From: Citrus sinensis
Lineage: Eukaryota > Streptophyta > Magnoliopsida > Sapindales > Rutaceae
Assembly: GCF_022201045.2 (NCBI RefSeq)
Contig: NC_068560.1
Coordinates: 28,971,501-29,035,500 of the forward strand
Direction: 5' to 3'
Length of the DNA: 64,000 bases
Part shown: positions 12,715-25,483 of the stretch, in pieces
How positions within the stretch are numbered: the first letter of the stretch is position 1
Layout: each line of letters opens with the position of its first letter
Notes under the pieces: model-generated
What the model saw: the letters and a program-made list of their open reading frames with translations, nothing else
The model's database searches: none
Told to the model about the DNA's origin: nothing
Program-made: the position numbers and the translations under genes

Positions 12715-14266
12715 ATATACCCTGCTAAAACCCAAAGCCATCCATGTTCTTGATGTGTAAAATTTGAGTTAGTTGAGTTCCCCAACTATTAGTAGCTTGC
12801 AGCTTCAGCATACAAAATTCTTTCTCACTTTTTCGCCTCTTACCCTGCCTGGATTTGGTCATTTGCAAATTTGCCATCCCATTCATACCGTGTCAATAGA
12901 GATACATGATTACACTTTTGGATTTTAGTTGTGTATGATGCTGCTGAGTGTTGATTACAGTTCATGTATAGCAGGAAATTTCATTTTCTTTGTGATGTTT
13001 GTCAAACATTTTGTAAAGTTTGGATAACTCATATTTTGTGGAAATTAGAGCCCAACCTGATTTCCTAGTACTAATATATATATATATATATTGAAGTTAC
13101 TAATTTGTCTCTATAGATAAATGACATTTAAGCTCCGAAATCCCACGCCCCACGGCATACGGTAATAACTGATTGAACCAACGACCGTACAAAAGTGGGA
13201 GGGACATGTGATCGGTCCAGCCTAATTCATAACCCATCAGATTGCAGACTGTCCATGGGCCTCAACCAAGCAAGAAAGGTCCACGTAAGAAATGGAAATT
13301 GCAAAAAGCTTCCGTTGCCGGGAATTGAACCCGGGTCTCCTGGGTGAAAGCCAGATATCCTAACCACTGGACGACAACGGATCTCTTGCTCTGACCGTAT
13401 ACAGAAATTTATCTAACGCAAAAATCCGATGGAATTTTCGCGTCTCTTTCATGATTACCTTGGAGATTGCTTCCTTGCTAACCAGAATTTTTTTTTTTTT
13501 TCAAAACCCCTTCACCACAGATCCCCAAAAAAAGAAAAGAAAAGAAAAGATCTTTGTCTTATTTCTTTGTAATTAGTGACACAAGCATCTTTGATTTTGT
13601 AATTTTATCCAGCTGATATATATGGAGTGTAGGTTGAGACATTGCTGAAGGCACAATCAAATCTTGTCCGTGCTTTGTTGCTGTGTTTGCCTGTTTGGCG
13701 TCAACTTGAGAATGGTAGTTCCACTTCCACAGCAAAAACAGATTCAGCAGTTCACCCTTTTTAACCTTTTGTATTATTTGTTTATATCATTACCCGTTGT
13801 AAAATTTTACAACTCGATATCTTGTATATAATTTCTGATTTTCTTTTTGTAATATTTTTCAATAATTTTTAGAAAATTGAAGGCATTTGTCAATTTTGCC
13901 ACATGTGGTCAAAGACATTCAGCTTGTTCATTCTTATCTCACCAAAACCCCTTCTATCTTCACTGTCTTAGGTGAGATTATATTCTTTCCAAATTATCAT
14001 GTGACCCACTCAATTATTTAAACATTATATAAACATTACAAGTTGTCACTTATAGACAAAGTGTTTATGATAATTCTAAACTTTATTATGGCAAGAAATT
14101 ATTGATTAATGAAAAAGTGAAATAAAAGCGCTCTTTCTTTTTGGGTTACTTTCCACAAGACAACTAACTTTTCTTCTGGTACGGACACCAAACTCAGGTT
14201 ACTAGGTAGATTGTCCGAAATATTTCTCTGTCCATTTAACGCCGAAATTTTGGTATTTTAACAAGG
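12715..14266. other. Intergenic between CPA and the HGSNAT-like gene
   Basis: This holds the CPA 3' UTR, a short (TA)n run at 13074-13091 and the tRNA-Glu gene. The rest is AT-rich and no further gene is supported. The last 100-200 bases are the 5' region of the downstream membrane protein gene. Confidence 0.5.
13310..13381 (-). tRNA. trnE-UUC: tRNA-Glu (UUC anticodon), 72 nt
   Basis: Read on the minus strand, the gene starts TCCGTTGTCGTCCAGTGG and ends GGCAACGGA-A. The 7-bp acceptor stem TCCGTTG pairs with CAACGGA. The A-box-like TGGTTAGGAT and B-box GGTTCAATTCC are present, and the anticodon loop reads CTTTCAC with anticodon TTC. There is no intron. Length and sequence match the nuclear tRNA-Glu of plants. 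A short T run that could end Pol III transcription is not obvious directly after the 3' end. Confidence 0.95.
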
Positions 14267-17200
14267 ATGTCCGAAATCAAAGCCGAAACAACGCACCACC
14301 ACCCTCTCATCATATCGGAACCCGATGTTTCGGACCAACAAGAGAAGTCTCACCTCAAAACTCAGCGTCTCGCTTCACTAGACATCTTCAGAGGCCTTGC
14401 TGTGGCGGTATGTTGTTCTCGTTGACCCCCGTTAAATGACGGCTATATTGTTGCTTCCTCTCTTTCAAGCTTTGAGCATTTGAAAAAGTACTTTTTTTAA
14501 AATTAATTTATGTTAAAATGAATAATCTGGTAGTAATTTTTTAAACTCCCAGTTGATGATTTTGGTTGATCATGCTGGGGGAGACTGGCCTGAGATTAGT
14601 CATGCTCCATGGAACGGCTGCAACTTGGCTGATTTTGTTATGCCTTTCTTTTTGTTCATTGTGGGCGTGGCCATTGCACTTGCTCTCAAGGTTTGTTTTA
14701 AACTTCTATTTAAAGTCTTTTGGCACAAACTGATGTGCCAACAATATGATATTGTTGTATTGAGAGAGTTCATATGCTGGTTCGTACATGCAGTATTTTT
14801 GTTCCTTTAATTTTTTTGTTTTTCTTTCGAGTCTTTCCTGTAGAGAATACCAGACCGAGCTGATGCTGTTAAGAAGGTGATTTTTAGAACTTTGAAACTT
14901 CTCTTTTGGGGTATCCTGTTACAAGGTCAGTTTTATTTAATTTTGACTACTCTGCCTTCATTTTGTTGTTTGATGAACTTAAAAGTAAAATCCTATCTAG
15001 TGCTAACATGTTTAGGCTTTAAGCCAGTGCACATCTATGGCACGTATAATAAAACATTTCATCAATTTAAAGAGCATTCTTGTTTCTTTGTAGGCAATGA
15101 CCAGTTGTGCGATAAAATCATGGTTTCACTTTCCCATTTTTTCAAAAAAATTTTGAATTGGAAATGGTGATTGGTTGAGAATTGCTGTATATGTAGTGAA
15201 ATGTGAATTAGGAGGTGGGAGTCTATTTGCATCTCTTTAAGTTGGTTAAGGTTGTGGCCTTTGCATTGGAAGTATCAATCACCATTAGTAATGATTTGAT
15301 CAGCTACATGTAGATAGAATCTAGTTGCTATTGTGAGTAAGTGATCGCTGCTTTACAATATCTGACAATCACATGAACATAGGGATGTAATTTCTTTCTT
15401 TCCAGGAAAGTCCAGGTGGTCTATCACAACCTATCAAATAGATAGATTATCAATCTTTTCTTTTTCAACCTGAAAAAGATTCATGAAGAAATATTTTGAT
15501 ATTAATTTGCTTCTTATCTTATCAAGGTGGCTTCTCTCATGCTCCTGACGAACTAACATATGGCGTAGATGTAAGAATGATAAGGTTGTGTGGTGTTCTC
15601 CAGGTAATGTGCCCTAAGGCTATATATTGTTGGCATTGTGTGCATAATTCAACGCCTTTTTCTCTCCCTCCTTCCCCCCCACCCCCCACCCCCCAACCTT
15701 TAATAAATGGATCTATGTGGTAATTGGCTTTTCTGTTATAGAGGATAGCATTGTCATATTTGTTAGTGTCTCTGGTGGAAATCTTTACAAAAGATGTGCA
15801 AGACAAGGATCAATCCGTAGGCCGGTTCTCTATTTTCAGGTTATATTGTTGGCATTGGTAAGTTCATAATTCTGTATTTTTCCTGATTTAACATTAGCGA
15901 TCATACATGTCGTACTTCCACTCCATTTTTCTTTTCAAATTTGCAGGTTGATGGCTGCATGTGTACTCGTAGTTTACTTGGCACTACTTTATGGTACATA
16001 TGTTCCTGACTGGCAATTTACTATTATTAACAAGGATAGTGCAGATTATGGGAAGGTCTTCAATGTAAGCCACCTAGTTTTCCATACCCATATTATCGAG
16101 TCGTAATTTTCTTTTGAGATGTTATTGCTACTTTTTTTTTTATGCTGTTTTTCTGGGCCTAAAATTTTTCTTATCGAGGGTTGATTAGTGTTTGTTAATT
16201 TCACTGGCCTGGGGGTTCACCTGAGGAAAATGAAAATCTAACTTCTGATATCATTATGTATTGTTTAACTATCCAAAGATGGTGACAATGAATCTTGTAA
16301 ACATTAACACCTTTTTGCAGATTTGTATATTTTCCTCTCATCATAGTGCTGGTACTAAGCAATGTTACTACCTGCTTTACTTAGTAAAATTTTAGGCTTT
16401 CTATTCATTTATGTCATCTTCTATTATTTTTAGGTCACTTGCGGAGTGAGAGCAAAGCTCAATCCTCCATGTAATGCAGTGGGGTATATCGACAGAAAAG
16501 TGTTAGGAATCAATCATATGTATCATCATCCGGCATGGAGGAGATCTAAAGTGCGTAGCAAGCAGACAAAACATCTCTTTAAATTTGAAGTTACTAGTTA
16601 TAGTTGATTGCAATTAGAAGTGTTTAATATACCATGTAGTGCCGCAGGCTTGCACTCAAGATTCCCCATTTGAGGGGCCTCTGCGAAAGGATGCTCCATC
16701 TTGGTGTCGTGCACCTTTCGAACCCGAAGGACTCCTAAGGTTTGTTAGACATCATTCACTCTATATGCACTAAAAGTATATGTTAAGATAGAGAAAAACT
16801 CATGTTTTTTAACCAATAGGAAGGGCTTGAGCCTTATGTCTTATACCATCTAAAAGCTTTCTTTTGTGGGAATTATGTGATGGACTAAAGAATTTTTCAG
16901 AAAGCATGAAGGCTTCCTCTAAATCATTATATTAAAACATGTGTTTCACGTCTTTATGTGCATGATTTATAGCGCTTGAAGCTATTGAGTGCTCCAATCC
17001 ATCAATAGCTATGAGTATGTCCGTGGTGATTTCAGTTCCAAAGTTATGCTAATAAAAATTGTTCTACTTAATTAACATATGGATACACCTTCAATTGCAG
17101 CTCAGTATCTTCCATCCTCTCTACCATTATTGGTGTGCATTTTGGACATGTGATTATACATACGAAGGTGAGGTCCACTATTCTAGTTAATAGTATACTG

Positions 17201-18468
17201 CTTAGAACCAGCATATCTCGATTCAGTCCTCTAATTAATTTTCTGTTGCAGGGTCATTTGGCTAGACTGAAACAGTGGGTTGCAATGGGATTTGCTCTTC
17301 TCATTTTTGGACTTACTCTACATTTCACAAATGGTGAGCATGGGAGCGGGAAATTTTCCACAACTTGTGTTTGTTTGTTCATCTATTCTAAAGTTATTCT
17401 GTTTCAATGGCAGCCATTCCTTTGAATAAACAGTTGTACACTTTAAGTTATGTGTGCGTAACATCTGGAGCAGCGGCATTGGTTTTCTCAGCCATCTATG
17501 CCTTGGTATGATGCCGTTTTAAAAATGTGATGTCTCAATAGAACATTTTGTAATGAATATGTAAGGTTCCATGCTAATCACTTCTGATATGGTAATAGTG
17601 AGAAACATATTTTAGCTCTGCTACTGTAGTTTGTCCACTGTAATTAATGATGCCGTTTATCCTCAAACACAGGTTGACTGCAACATATTTGGGCCCTGGA
17701 CATAGTCAGTTGTTGTACTGTCTTATCTAATTCGGTGTGAACCTTGTAAAATATTCTGCTCTACAGGTAGACATATGGAATTTGAAGTACCCGTTTCTTC
17801 CATTGGCATGGATTGGCATGAATGCTATGCTTGTTTATGTGATGGCAGCTGAAGGCATCTTTGCTGGTTTCATTAATGGGTGGTATTATGGTGACCCACA
17901 TAATACACTGGTGTGTTTTCTCTTCATTATATCATATATTTTGCATTCATTTTTATGGGAGCTACGAAAATTTCTAGATGTTCAGTTTTGTAACTTGAGT
18001 TGGAAGTTCCAAAGCTTAGTTGATAATATCCACTGAACTTTAAGGCTTCAAAATTTTCAGCTAGATTTATGTTTGGCTGGCCAATTCTTTATGTTTTATG
18101 AACTGCTGATTGATCCTGTAGTTATTACTTATGTTAGACCTTTGAACCATTTTTTGGCATTAGTATTTCCGGTTTAGGAGGTCTAGTTCAATGTAGTTGA
18201 ACGCTTCCACGACCAAATTATTTCCTTTTAAGCATTTTTTCCCTTATTATCACCATTTTGGTTGTTAGTTGTTACATTAACATCCCAAAATTTAACAGAG
18301 AATTGCATTGTACTGTGGCAGCCATACTGGATCAAAAAGCACGCTTTCCTTGGAGTTTGGCATTCACGAAAAGTCAGCACTCTTCTTTATGTCATCTTCG
18401 TAGAGATCCTGTTTTGGGGTTTAGTCACGGGCATTTTGCATCGGTTTGGAATTTATTGGAAGCTTTAG
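14267..18468 (+). CDS. Heparan-alpha-glucosaminide N-acetyltransferase-like membrane protein, 13 exons, 470 aa
   Basis: Exons read as 14267-14407, 14553-14690, 14844-14925, 15527-15603, 15742-15857, 15947-16064, 16434-16550, 16648-16739, 17101-17167, 17252-17333, 17414-17505, 17767-17910 and 18322-18468. They give 470 residues in frame. The conserved entry motif RLASLDIFRGLAVALMILVD is followed by HAPWNGCNLADFVMPFFLFI and then by several hydrophobic segments. There is a Cys-rich loop (VTCGVRAKLNPPCNA, later CTQDSPFEG). The C-terminus contains PFLPLAWIGMNAMLVYVMA and WIKKHAFLGVW. This is the family of human lysosomal HGSNAT, which transfers acetyl from acetyl-CoA across the membrane to a glucosamine end. 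Plants lack heparan sulfate, so the substrate here is unknown. Arabidopsis At5g27730 is the same type. Confidence 0.93.
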
Positions 18469-18966
18469 TTTGTTTTGAGAATGAATATACACACATTTTC
18501 TTCTTCTGGATGTTAAATTCACTTGTGCATTTTTCTCCTCTCTCACACCAGAACAAAGCTATTGATCTTTATTAATGTCATCGCCTTTTATTTATTCCCC
18601 AATTATTCTCAATGGGGCTGAAATCTTAACTTGGTCTACACGCACAGAAAAGATAATGGAAATCGGTTTCACCGCATACAAACATTTTCTAACGAAGATA
18701 AGAATGTCAAAAAATGGAATACAATATATTAATTATGTCCCTATCAAGATATTAGTAAAAGTTGTATAACGTGTCTTGTTCTCCAAGATAAATTATCAAA
18801 ATCTTGGACTTGGAACCATTAATACATATTTAATCTTGAATTTTGATTTCTTGACAATAAAGAAATTTTAAACAAAGATTTGAAGTCAAATATCAGACGG
18901 AGCTACATGTATAAGTTTAGGCATAGCAAAAAGCATACATCATATCAAAGTTCAAAAGAGCAAAGC

Positions 18967-20807
18967 ATGGGTGGATTTGTGCTATACTACTGTTTTGTAA
19001 TATGCTCATTGTTGCTGGTCCTCTATGGGGTTGGAAGATTTTGGGTGAAGCCCAAAAGAGTATAGAGGAAATTAAAGCAGCAAGAAATGGCAGGGAGGCC
19101 CAACAAGCTTCTGATTGGAGACATGAAAGAATTTGTGAGGCTGATAACTGAAGCATGGTCAAAACCAATTAATTTAAGCCACCAGATTGTTCAAAGAGTG
19201 GATCCATTCACACTAGACAATGTGCAAAAATATGGTAAGTTAATGCCAAATCCTTGAAACTTCATTTGCTTACTCTTTAATGTCGGTCTTAAAATACAGG
19301 GAAAATATCCTTTTGTTGGGCTGGAACAACCCCGAGGCTGATAATTAAAGATCCTGAATTGATGAACCAAGTTCTGTAAAACAAGCAGGGCCACTTTCAA
19401 AAGCCACCACTCAATCCTCTTATTCTTTTTTTAACTAGAGGATTGACAACTCTAGAGGGTGAGGATTGGGCTAGACACAGAAGGATAATCAATCTTTCCT
19501 TCCATCTTGAGAAACTCAAGGTATAAATATTCCAGTGTACATTCTCATGTACTTAAATAATTTACAACTGATCATTTTTGGATTAAATCTTATAGGTGAT
19601 GATTCCGGAATTTGCAACCAGCTGCAGAAATATGATTCAGCAGTGGAACCAGATGATTGGTAGCCAAGAAAGTAGCGAGTTTGATGTTTGGCCCCAATTT
19701 CAGAAGCTTACTGCAGATGTTATTTCACGGGCTGCATTTGGAAGCAACTATGAAAAAGGGAAACATATCTTTCATCTTCAAAAAGAGCTGATACAATTAA
19801 CTCTTGAAGCCATGCAGACATTATACTTCCCTGGTTTCAGGTGCATATATTCTATAGTCTTCCTCTTCGGATGAGTGTTACATGTAAGTTATACGCTCTA
19901 ATCTCTGAACTGTAGATTTGTTCCAACAAAGAAGAACAAAAGGAGAAGGCGATTGAACACAGAGATCACGGCGATGCTAAGAAATGTGATTGAGGGGAAA
20001 GCAAATGCGCTGAAAACAGGAAAATCGAGGGTTGATGACTTGCTTGGCTTGCTCTTGCAGTACTGTGAAAACGAAAATGAAAGTAGCACAAAGAGTATAG
20101 GGTTGACGATTGAAGAGGTGATAGAGGAATGTAAGGCGTTCTACCTAGCCGGCCAAGAAACTACCTCAAGCTTGTTAACATGGACGGTGGTAGTGTTAGC
20201 CATGCACCCTGACTGGCAAGAAAAGGCGAGGCAGGAAGTTTTACAAGCTTGTCAAAACAAGGAACTGGATTTCGAAGCTATAACCCACCTCAAGACTATG
20301 AGTAACTAATTATGTATTACATTTAAGACCTCAATTTGTTCACTGTATTGGCATAATCAAATGATAATGTGTCTGTAGGTAACCATGATACTATACGAAG
20401 TGCTAAGGTTATATCCACCTGCAATTGCTCAGTATCAACATACCTACAAGCAAACCAAGATAGGGGAAATCTCGGTTCCTGCTGGGGTTGATCTTATTCT
20501 ACCTACACTGCTCGTTCATCATGATCCTGAGCTCTGGGGTAACGATGTAGACGAATTCAAGCCAGGGAGATTCTCTGAAGGAGTGTCCAAGGCTTCTAAT
20601 AACGACCAATTAGCATTTTTTCCTTTCGGCTGGGGACCAAGGACTTGTATCGGTCAAAATTTTGCCATGCTAGAAGCTAAGCTGGCTTTGGCTATGATTC
20701 TACCAAACTTCTCATTCCAACTCTCACCTTCCTACTCCCATGCTCCTCATACTGTCATGATTCTTCAACCACAACATGGAGCTCAAATTATATTACACAA
20801 ACTCTAA
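18967..20807 (+). pseudogene. CYP72A-type cytochrome P450 pseudogene, recently broken
   Basis: Exon-like blocks are 18967-19234, 19300-19520, 19596-19840, 19916-20297 and 20379-20807, the usual five-exon CYP72 layout. An N-terminal membrane anchor is followed by FVRLITEAWSKPINLS. The I-helix reads AGQETTSS, the ExxR helix is EVLRLYPP, and the haem-binding loop is [13 protein letters not shown]. Three lesions are visible. A TAG in frame at 19063-19065 sits just after the anchor (KPKR). A TAA in frame at 19377-19379 follows MNQVL. The fourth donor at 20298 reads ATGAGT where GTGAGT would be expected, since joining KT to [14 protein letters not shown] needs a donor there. All catalytic motifs remain, so the loss looks young. 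Relatives oxidise terpenoids or gibberellins, but no substrate can be named here. Confidence 0.88.
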
Positions 20808-22431
20808 GTTGTAACCACACTGTAAACAGAAGAAATATTCTGATGTTATATGTTGTCATTTGTTATAAAAATATCCTGAATAAATAAGATTCCGCTAAAT
20901 GTTGTGCTCTATTGATTCATTACATTTATTTCCTCAGCAATTATCCAAAACTCCATCTTTGTAGATCACAACAGGAAGAGTCTCGACTCTCGAGTGTTCG
21001 GAGATTAATTATTTTATTTCTTCAATGATTTAATTTTCCATTTTTTTTTAGTTCACCAATTGAAAAAAGCTCCTGTTAGTATAACTTTGGGAGCTTTGCC
21101 TTTCAAGCCAAAGTTCTAAATTGCTTGGTGTTTGTAAATATGGTTTGCAAGTTAAAAGGATAATTTTATCCCACAATTATTTGGACATTATTTTAAAATA
21201 ATATTTACAAAGTCCTTTTAATAAATAAAAAAAAGCAAAAAGTAATGGAGAGATAAAAATAATAAAATTTATTGTATGGAGATAAAAATATTATTGACCC
21301 TTCGATTTAACTATTAGATTCTTAATATCTTTTTTTAATTTTAATTATTCAATTACTATTGATGATTCTTAGCATTGACTATTGTATAAAGGTAACGGGT
21401 AAAATTTTAAATTTTTAATAAGAAAATTGTATTTATTTATTAATTTTTTATTATATAGCTACAACATATGATGAGATCGCTGTCAATTGTCAAATAAAAA
21501 ATTCAAACTTTTAGTAGCAATATTAGTCGAAAGTATTTATCTAAATCTCCATCCAATTGTTCAGTTCAACACTAAAGAATAAGATGAGATTATGCAGATC
21601 TTTGAAAACTTATAAATATGCCAAATTGATTTTGTTTTGTGCAGATATAACATGTCAAAATAATGGGTATCATTTATTTTTTATATTAGTTTCTTCTAAT
21701 CTAACTCGGATCCAACTTATTCAATAATCATGTCAAATTTGATGACTCAAACTCATTTATTGTGTCATATTCATGTCAATTAAACAATCATTTTTAAATT
21801 TTGTCAATTGTAGGTTTCAATTTTTGAATTTGTAAATTAAGGTGTTTCTGTATTTTCCTTCCTCATTAATATAAATAAAATCCTACGAGTGGTTCGGCAA
21901 CCTCATGCCCTCAAGGCTACGGTTTAATAGGCTCGATCTAGGATTGTCCTAATAGATTTTTAATTGAATAATGATATATGATCGAAAATAATGTAAAATT
22001 TAGTACAAAAGCACAAACAATAAACTAAAAAAATTATACTGTAGTATTTTTTTTTACTTTTTTTTTGGTGTACATGCATGCCGTTGTTTCTAATTATAAA
22101 TATAAAGTGGATTTCTAATATACATATAAAAGATATATATGAACAAAATCCTACCTTACATAAATAGTAGCACATGAACCCCGATATACAAAGTTTATCA
22201 ATGAAATTTTAAATATTCATATTTTTTATTTATTCTTATTTAGTTTTCCTAATGCGATTTTAAATGAACTGCCGACCTTCTTTCCCTTGCACAAAAGTGC
22301 AACTCGGGGTGAACTTGGAAAAGCCCGGTCCAGGCCCGCAAATTGCCATCCCATACAAGAGTACCACTGAAAGCTCTCTCTGTGTATACGCCATCTCTCG
22401 CAAAATCTCTCAAAAAAATCAATAATCAATC
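20808..22431. other. Intergenic between the P450 pseudogene and RPT5 copy 1
   Basis: AT-rich sequence in which I see no gene. The last 130 bases are the RPT5 5' leader and promoter. They include GCCCGGTCCAGGCCCGC at about 22323-22339, a GC-rich patch rich in GCCC words that stands out from its surroundings. Confidence 0.45.
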
Positions 22432-25260
22432 ATGTCTACGGCCATGGTCGAAGATTCTAACATCGAAGATGATCAATTGTCGTCGATGACCACGGACGAT
22501 ATTATCCGCGCCTCGCGTCTACTTGATAATGAAATCCGCGTTCTCAAGGTACGTACATACCATTTTCTCTCTTTTTTTTTCCCCCTCTAAAATGAAGTGG
22601 TTTTTATTCATATATGTATTCAAATAACTGAATTGATTTTTTCCTGATTTTGGGTTTAAATTACTTGTTGTTTTGATGGGGTTTTAGGAAGAGCTGCAAA
22701 GAACAAATCTTGAGTTGGATTCGTACAAGGAAAAGGTTAAAGAGAATCAGGAGAAGATTAAGCTCAACAAGCAGCTTCCTTATTTGGTGGGAAACATTGT
22801 TGAGGTAATTTTCCCAGTTCCTTTATTTTTTGTGAGTTTTATTTTAATTCAAAATTTCAAACTTTTTTCCCCAATTTATGGTATTATGAGTAAAGCTCAA
22901 AGCTTTTTATTTAAGCATAATAATTTTAGGTTAGAAGATTATTTTTTTTCAAAAAAAGAAAAAAAAAATCTCAAAGCTGTTCTTCCCTGAAGAAAAACCG
23001 TGTTATTTGAGTGTAATCGCTAGCAGCTGCTAGTGGAAAGGGAATCATATATAAGTTTTACTGCTGTCAGATACGGAGATTGTGAGGTTGGGGCTTTGAC
23101 CTTGATCTTTTATGTCTTTAGATTTTGGAGATGAATCCTGAGGACGAGGCAGAGGAAGATGGTGCAAATATTGATCTTGACTCACAGAGGAAGGGTAAAT
23201 GTGTAGTGTTGAAAACATCCACCCGTCAGGTGAGCCTCTTATCTTCTAATAGTATCTGTCTATGTCTGCTTGTTCCTCAATGTATAGCAGTAGAGCATGT
23301 CTATATGAATAAATTGATTGCTGATTAATATTGCATCTGAAACTGTTTCTGCTTTGTTGGTTAGATTTTAATTAAATTTCTTGTTCCCTGTTGAAGTTTT
23401 AATCCCAATGCCAAACAAATAATTTGAATTTATCTACAGACCATCTTTCTTCCAGTAGTTGGGCTTGTTGATCCTGATAAGTTGAAACCTGGTGATCTGG
23501 TTGGAGTGAATAAGGATAGTTACTTGATTTTGGACACACTGCCTTCTGAATATGATTCACGGGTGAAGGCAATGGAAGTTGATGAGAAACCAACCGAAGA
23601 TTATAATGACATTGGAGGGCTAGAGAAGCAGGTATGTTGATGATTCATGCTTTATAATATAATACTAGGTGGTGATTATTTATGCAAAGTATCTGATGTC
23701 TTTTTTTTTGCATTTGTCTGGTATGACAGATCCAAGAACTCATTGAAGCTATTGTGCTGCCAATGACACACAAAGAGCGTTTCCAGAAGTTGGGGGTTCG
23801 TCCACCTAAAGGAGTGCTTCTATATGGACCTCCCGGTACTGGGAAGACATTGATGGCTCGTGCTTGTGCAGCACAAACAAATGCTACCTTTTTGAAGCTC
23901 GCAGGCCCGCAACTAGTCCAGGTATGATTTTCTTTTTCATTCTCAAACTCATTTTTCCTTTTAAGTAAATATATTTTGGAACTTTTTTTATGGCGATTTG
24001 TAATTTGTCTGGGAATTATTTGTTGTGTTCACTCTTCTAGATTGCCCCGTATTGGCTTAGTATGTGTCCTTTGATCCATTGATATTGACAGCTGGTACTT
24101 AATCATTGAGATCTTTGTAGTTATGATGCTTGCTATAATTTGTGTACTCACTAATGAACTTACCTTGAGTATGTATAGATGTTCATTGGAGATGGAGCCA
24201 AACTAGTTCGTGATGCCTTTCAACTTGCAAAGGAGAAGTCCCCCTGCATTATTTTCATCGATGAAATTGACGCAATTGGTACAAAGCGGTTTGACAGGTG
24301 AACCATATCTTTAAGTCATCATATAATGTGCAATCAAGTTGTTGTTATTGGTTTGTGGGGGTTTATTATTGAGGTTTATTCTTAAATAGGCTCACTGTGA
24401 CTGCAGTGAAGTGAGTGGAGACAGGGAGGTGCAGCGAACTATGTTAGAGTTGCTCAATCAGCTAGATGGATTTAGTAGCGATGATCGGATTAAGGTTTGT
24501 TAAGGCTCATACGGATGCCAGATTTTCTTATTTACTCCCTTTATGGTCGTCCAGACACGAGTACAAGCTCTTTCAAGGTTTTAATTCTTTTTGCAGTGTA
24601 AATTTGAGTTCTTCATGTGAGAGGGTGTTTCGTGACTAAATGAACCGTAGTATGGCACTTGGAATTAGATCATCCCGTTTCTATTTAGGATGCTTGATTT
24701 TGCTAACAATAACTTCCTTTAAATTTCAGGTGATAGCAGCAACAAATCGTGCTGATATCCTGGACCCTGCTCTTATGCGATCTGGTCGTTTGGATCGCAA
24801 GATCGAGTTACCACATCCGAGTGAGGAAGCTAGAGCTCGCATTCTGCAAGTATGTCTCTTGGAAATGCTTTCTTAAATGACTTTGTGTGTGTTGTATTTT
24901 CTCTCGCATTTAAATTCTTATAATATTTCCTTTTTTCGATCCTGTAGATCCATTCGAGGAAGATGAATGTTCACCCAGATGTCAACTTCGAAGAACTTGC
25001 TCGATCCACTGACGATTTCAATGGGGCACAACTAAAAGCTGTTTGTGTTGAAGCAGGGATGCTTGCTCTTCGCCGTGATGCGACTGAGGTACCCCTCTCT
25101 TCCCCTTCAGCTGCAGACTAGCGGGGCTTTAAGCTTTTTGAAGCAAAGCTAATTTGAGTATTTGGATTGTTGTCTCATATAGGTCAACCATGAGGATTTC
25201 AATGAAGGTATCATTCAGGTGCAGGCTAAGAAAAAGGCTAGCTTAAACTACTATGCATAG
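22432..25260 (+). CDS. RPT5: 26S proteasome regulatory ATPase RPT5 (subunit 6A), copy 1, 10 exons, 423 aa
   Basis: Exons read as 22432-22548, 22688-22804, 23122-23229, 23440-23631, 23730-23921, 24179-24297, 24407-24494, 24730-24849, 24948-25088 and 25183-25260. They give 423 residues. An N-terminal coiled coil lies at about residues 30-68 ([21 protein letters not shown]), followed by an OB-like domain and the AAA module. Walker A GPPGTGKT is at 201-208, Walker B IIFIDEID begins at 256, and the arginine-finger region is [11 protein letters not shown]. The C-terminus is NYYA, the HbYX-type tail that docks into the 20S alpha ring. The protein is one of six ATPases that unfold substrates and open the gate of the 26S proteasome. 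Exon lengths are identical to those of copy 2, and the intron between exons 6 and 7 is still alignable with it, so the two are tandem duplicates. It differs from copy 2 at about ten residues (for example [13 protein letters not shown] and [11 protein letters not shown]). Confidence 0.97.
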
Positions 25261-25382
25261 ACGCATCCAAAGGCAAAGTTTTAGCCTCTACTTCAATTGG
25301 TAATTAATATATTTTGGGTTGAATATTAAAAAGATCGTATTTATTGTCTTTGTACTGTACATAATATGTTATAATAAGAAGT

Positions 25383-25483
25383 GAAACTCCAAATCTGTTG
25401 CGTGATAATTTTTTTTAATGTGAAAAAAGTCAAACTGTTACTCTTGAGATATTTTTTAGAGAATCTATGTTGATGGAAAGGAA
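25383..25483. repeat. Copy A of a duplicated flank (partner at 35561-35672)
   Basis: The 20 bases at 25420-25439, starting GTGAAAAAAG and ending TCAAACTGTT, occur identically at 35599-35618. Similarity continues on both sides: AAACTCCAAATCTGTTGCGT against AAACGCCAAATTTGTCACGT, and GAATCTATGTTGATGGAAAG against AAATCTATGTCGACAGGAAA. In this copy it follows RPT5 copy 1. In the partner it lies upstream of TCTP. Confidence 0.7.

Noticed and set aside
18258-18575. 105-codon frame overlapping the last HGSNAT-like exon
   Set aside because: It is a different frame over the true last exon (18322-18468), which continues the protein in frame and ends at 18468.
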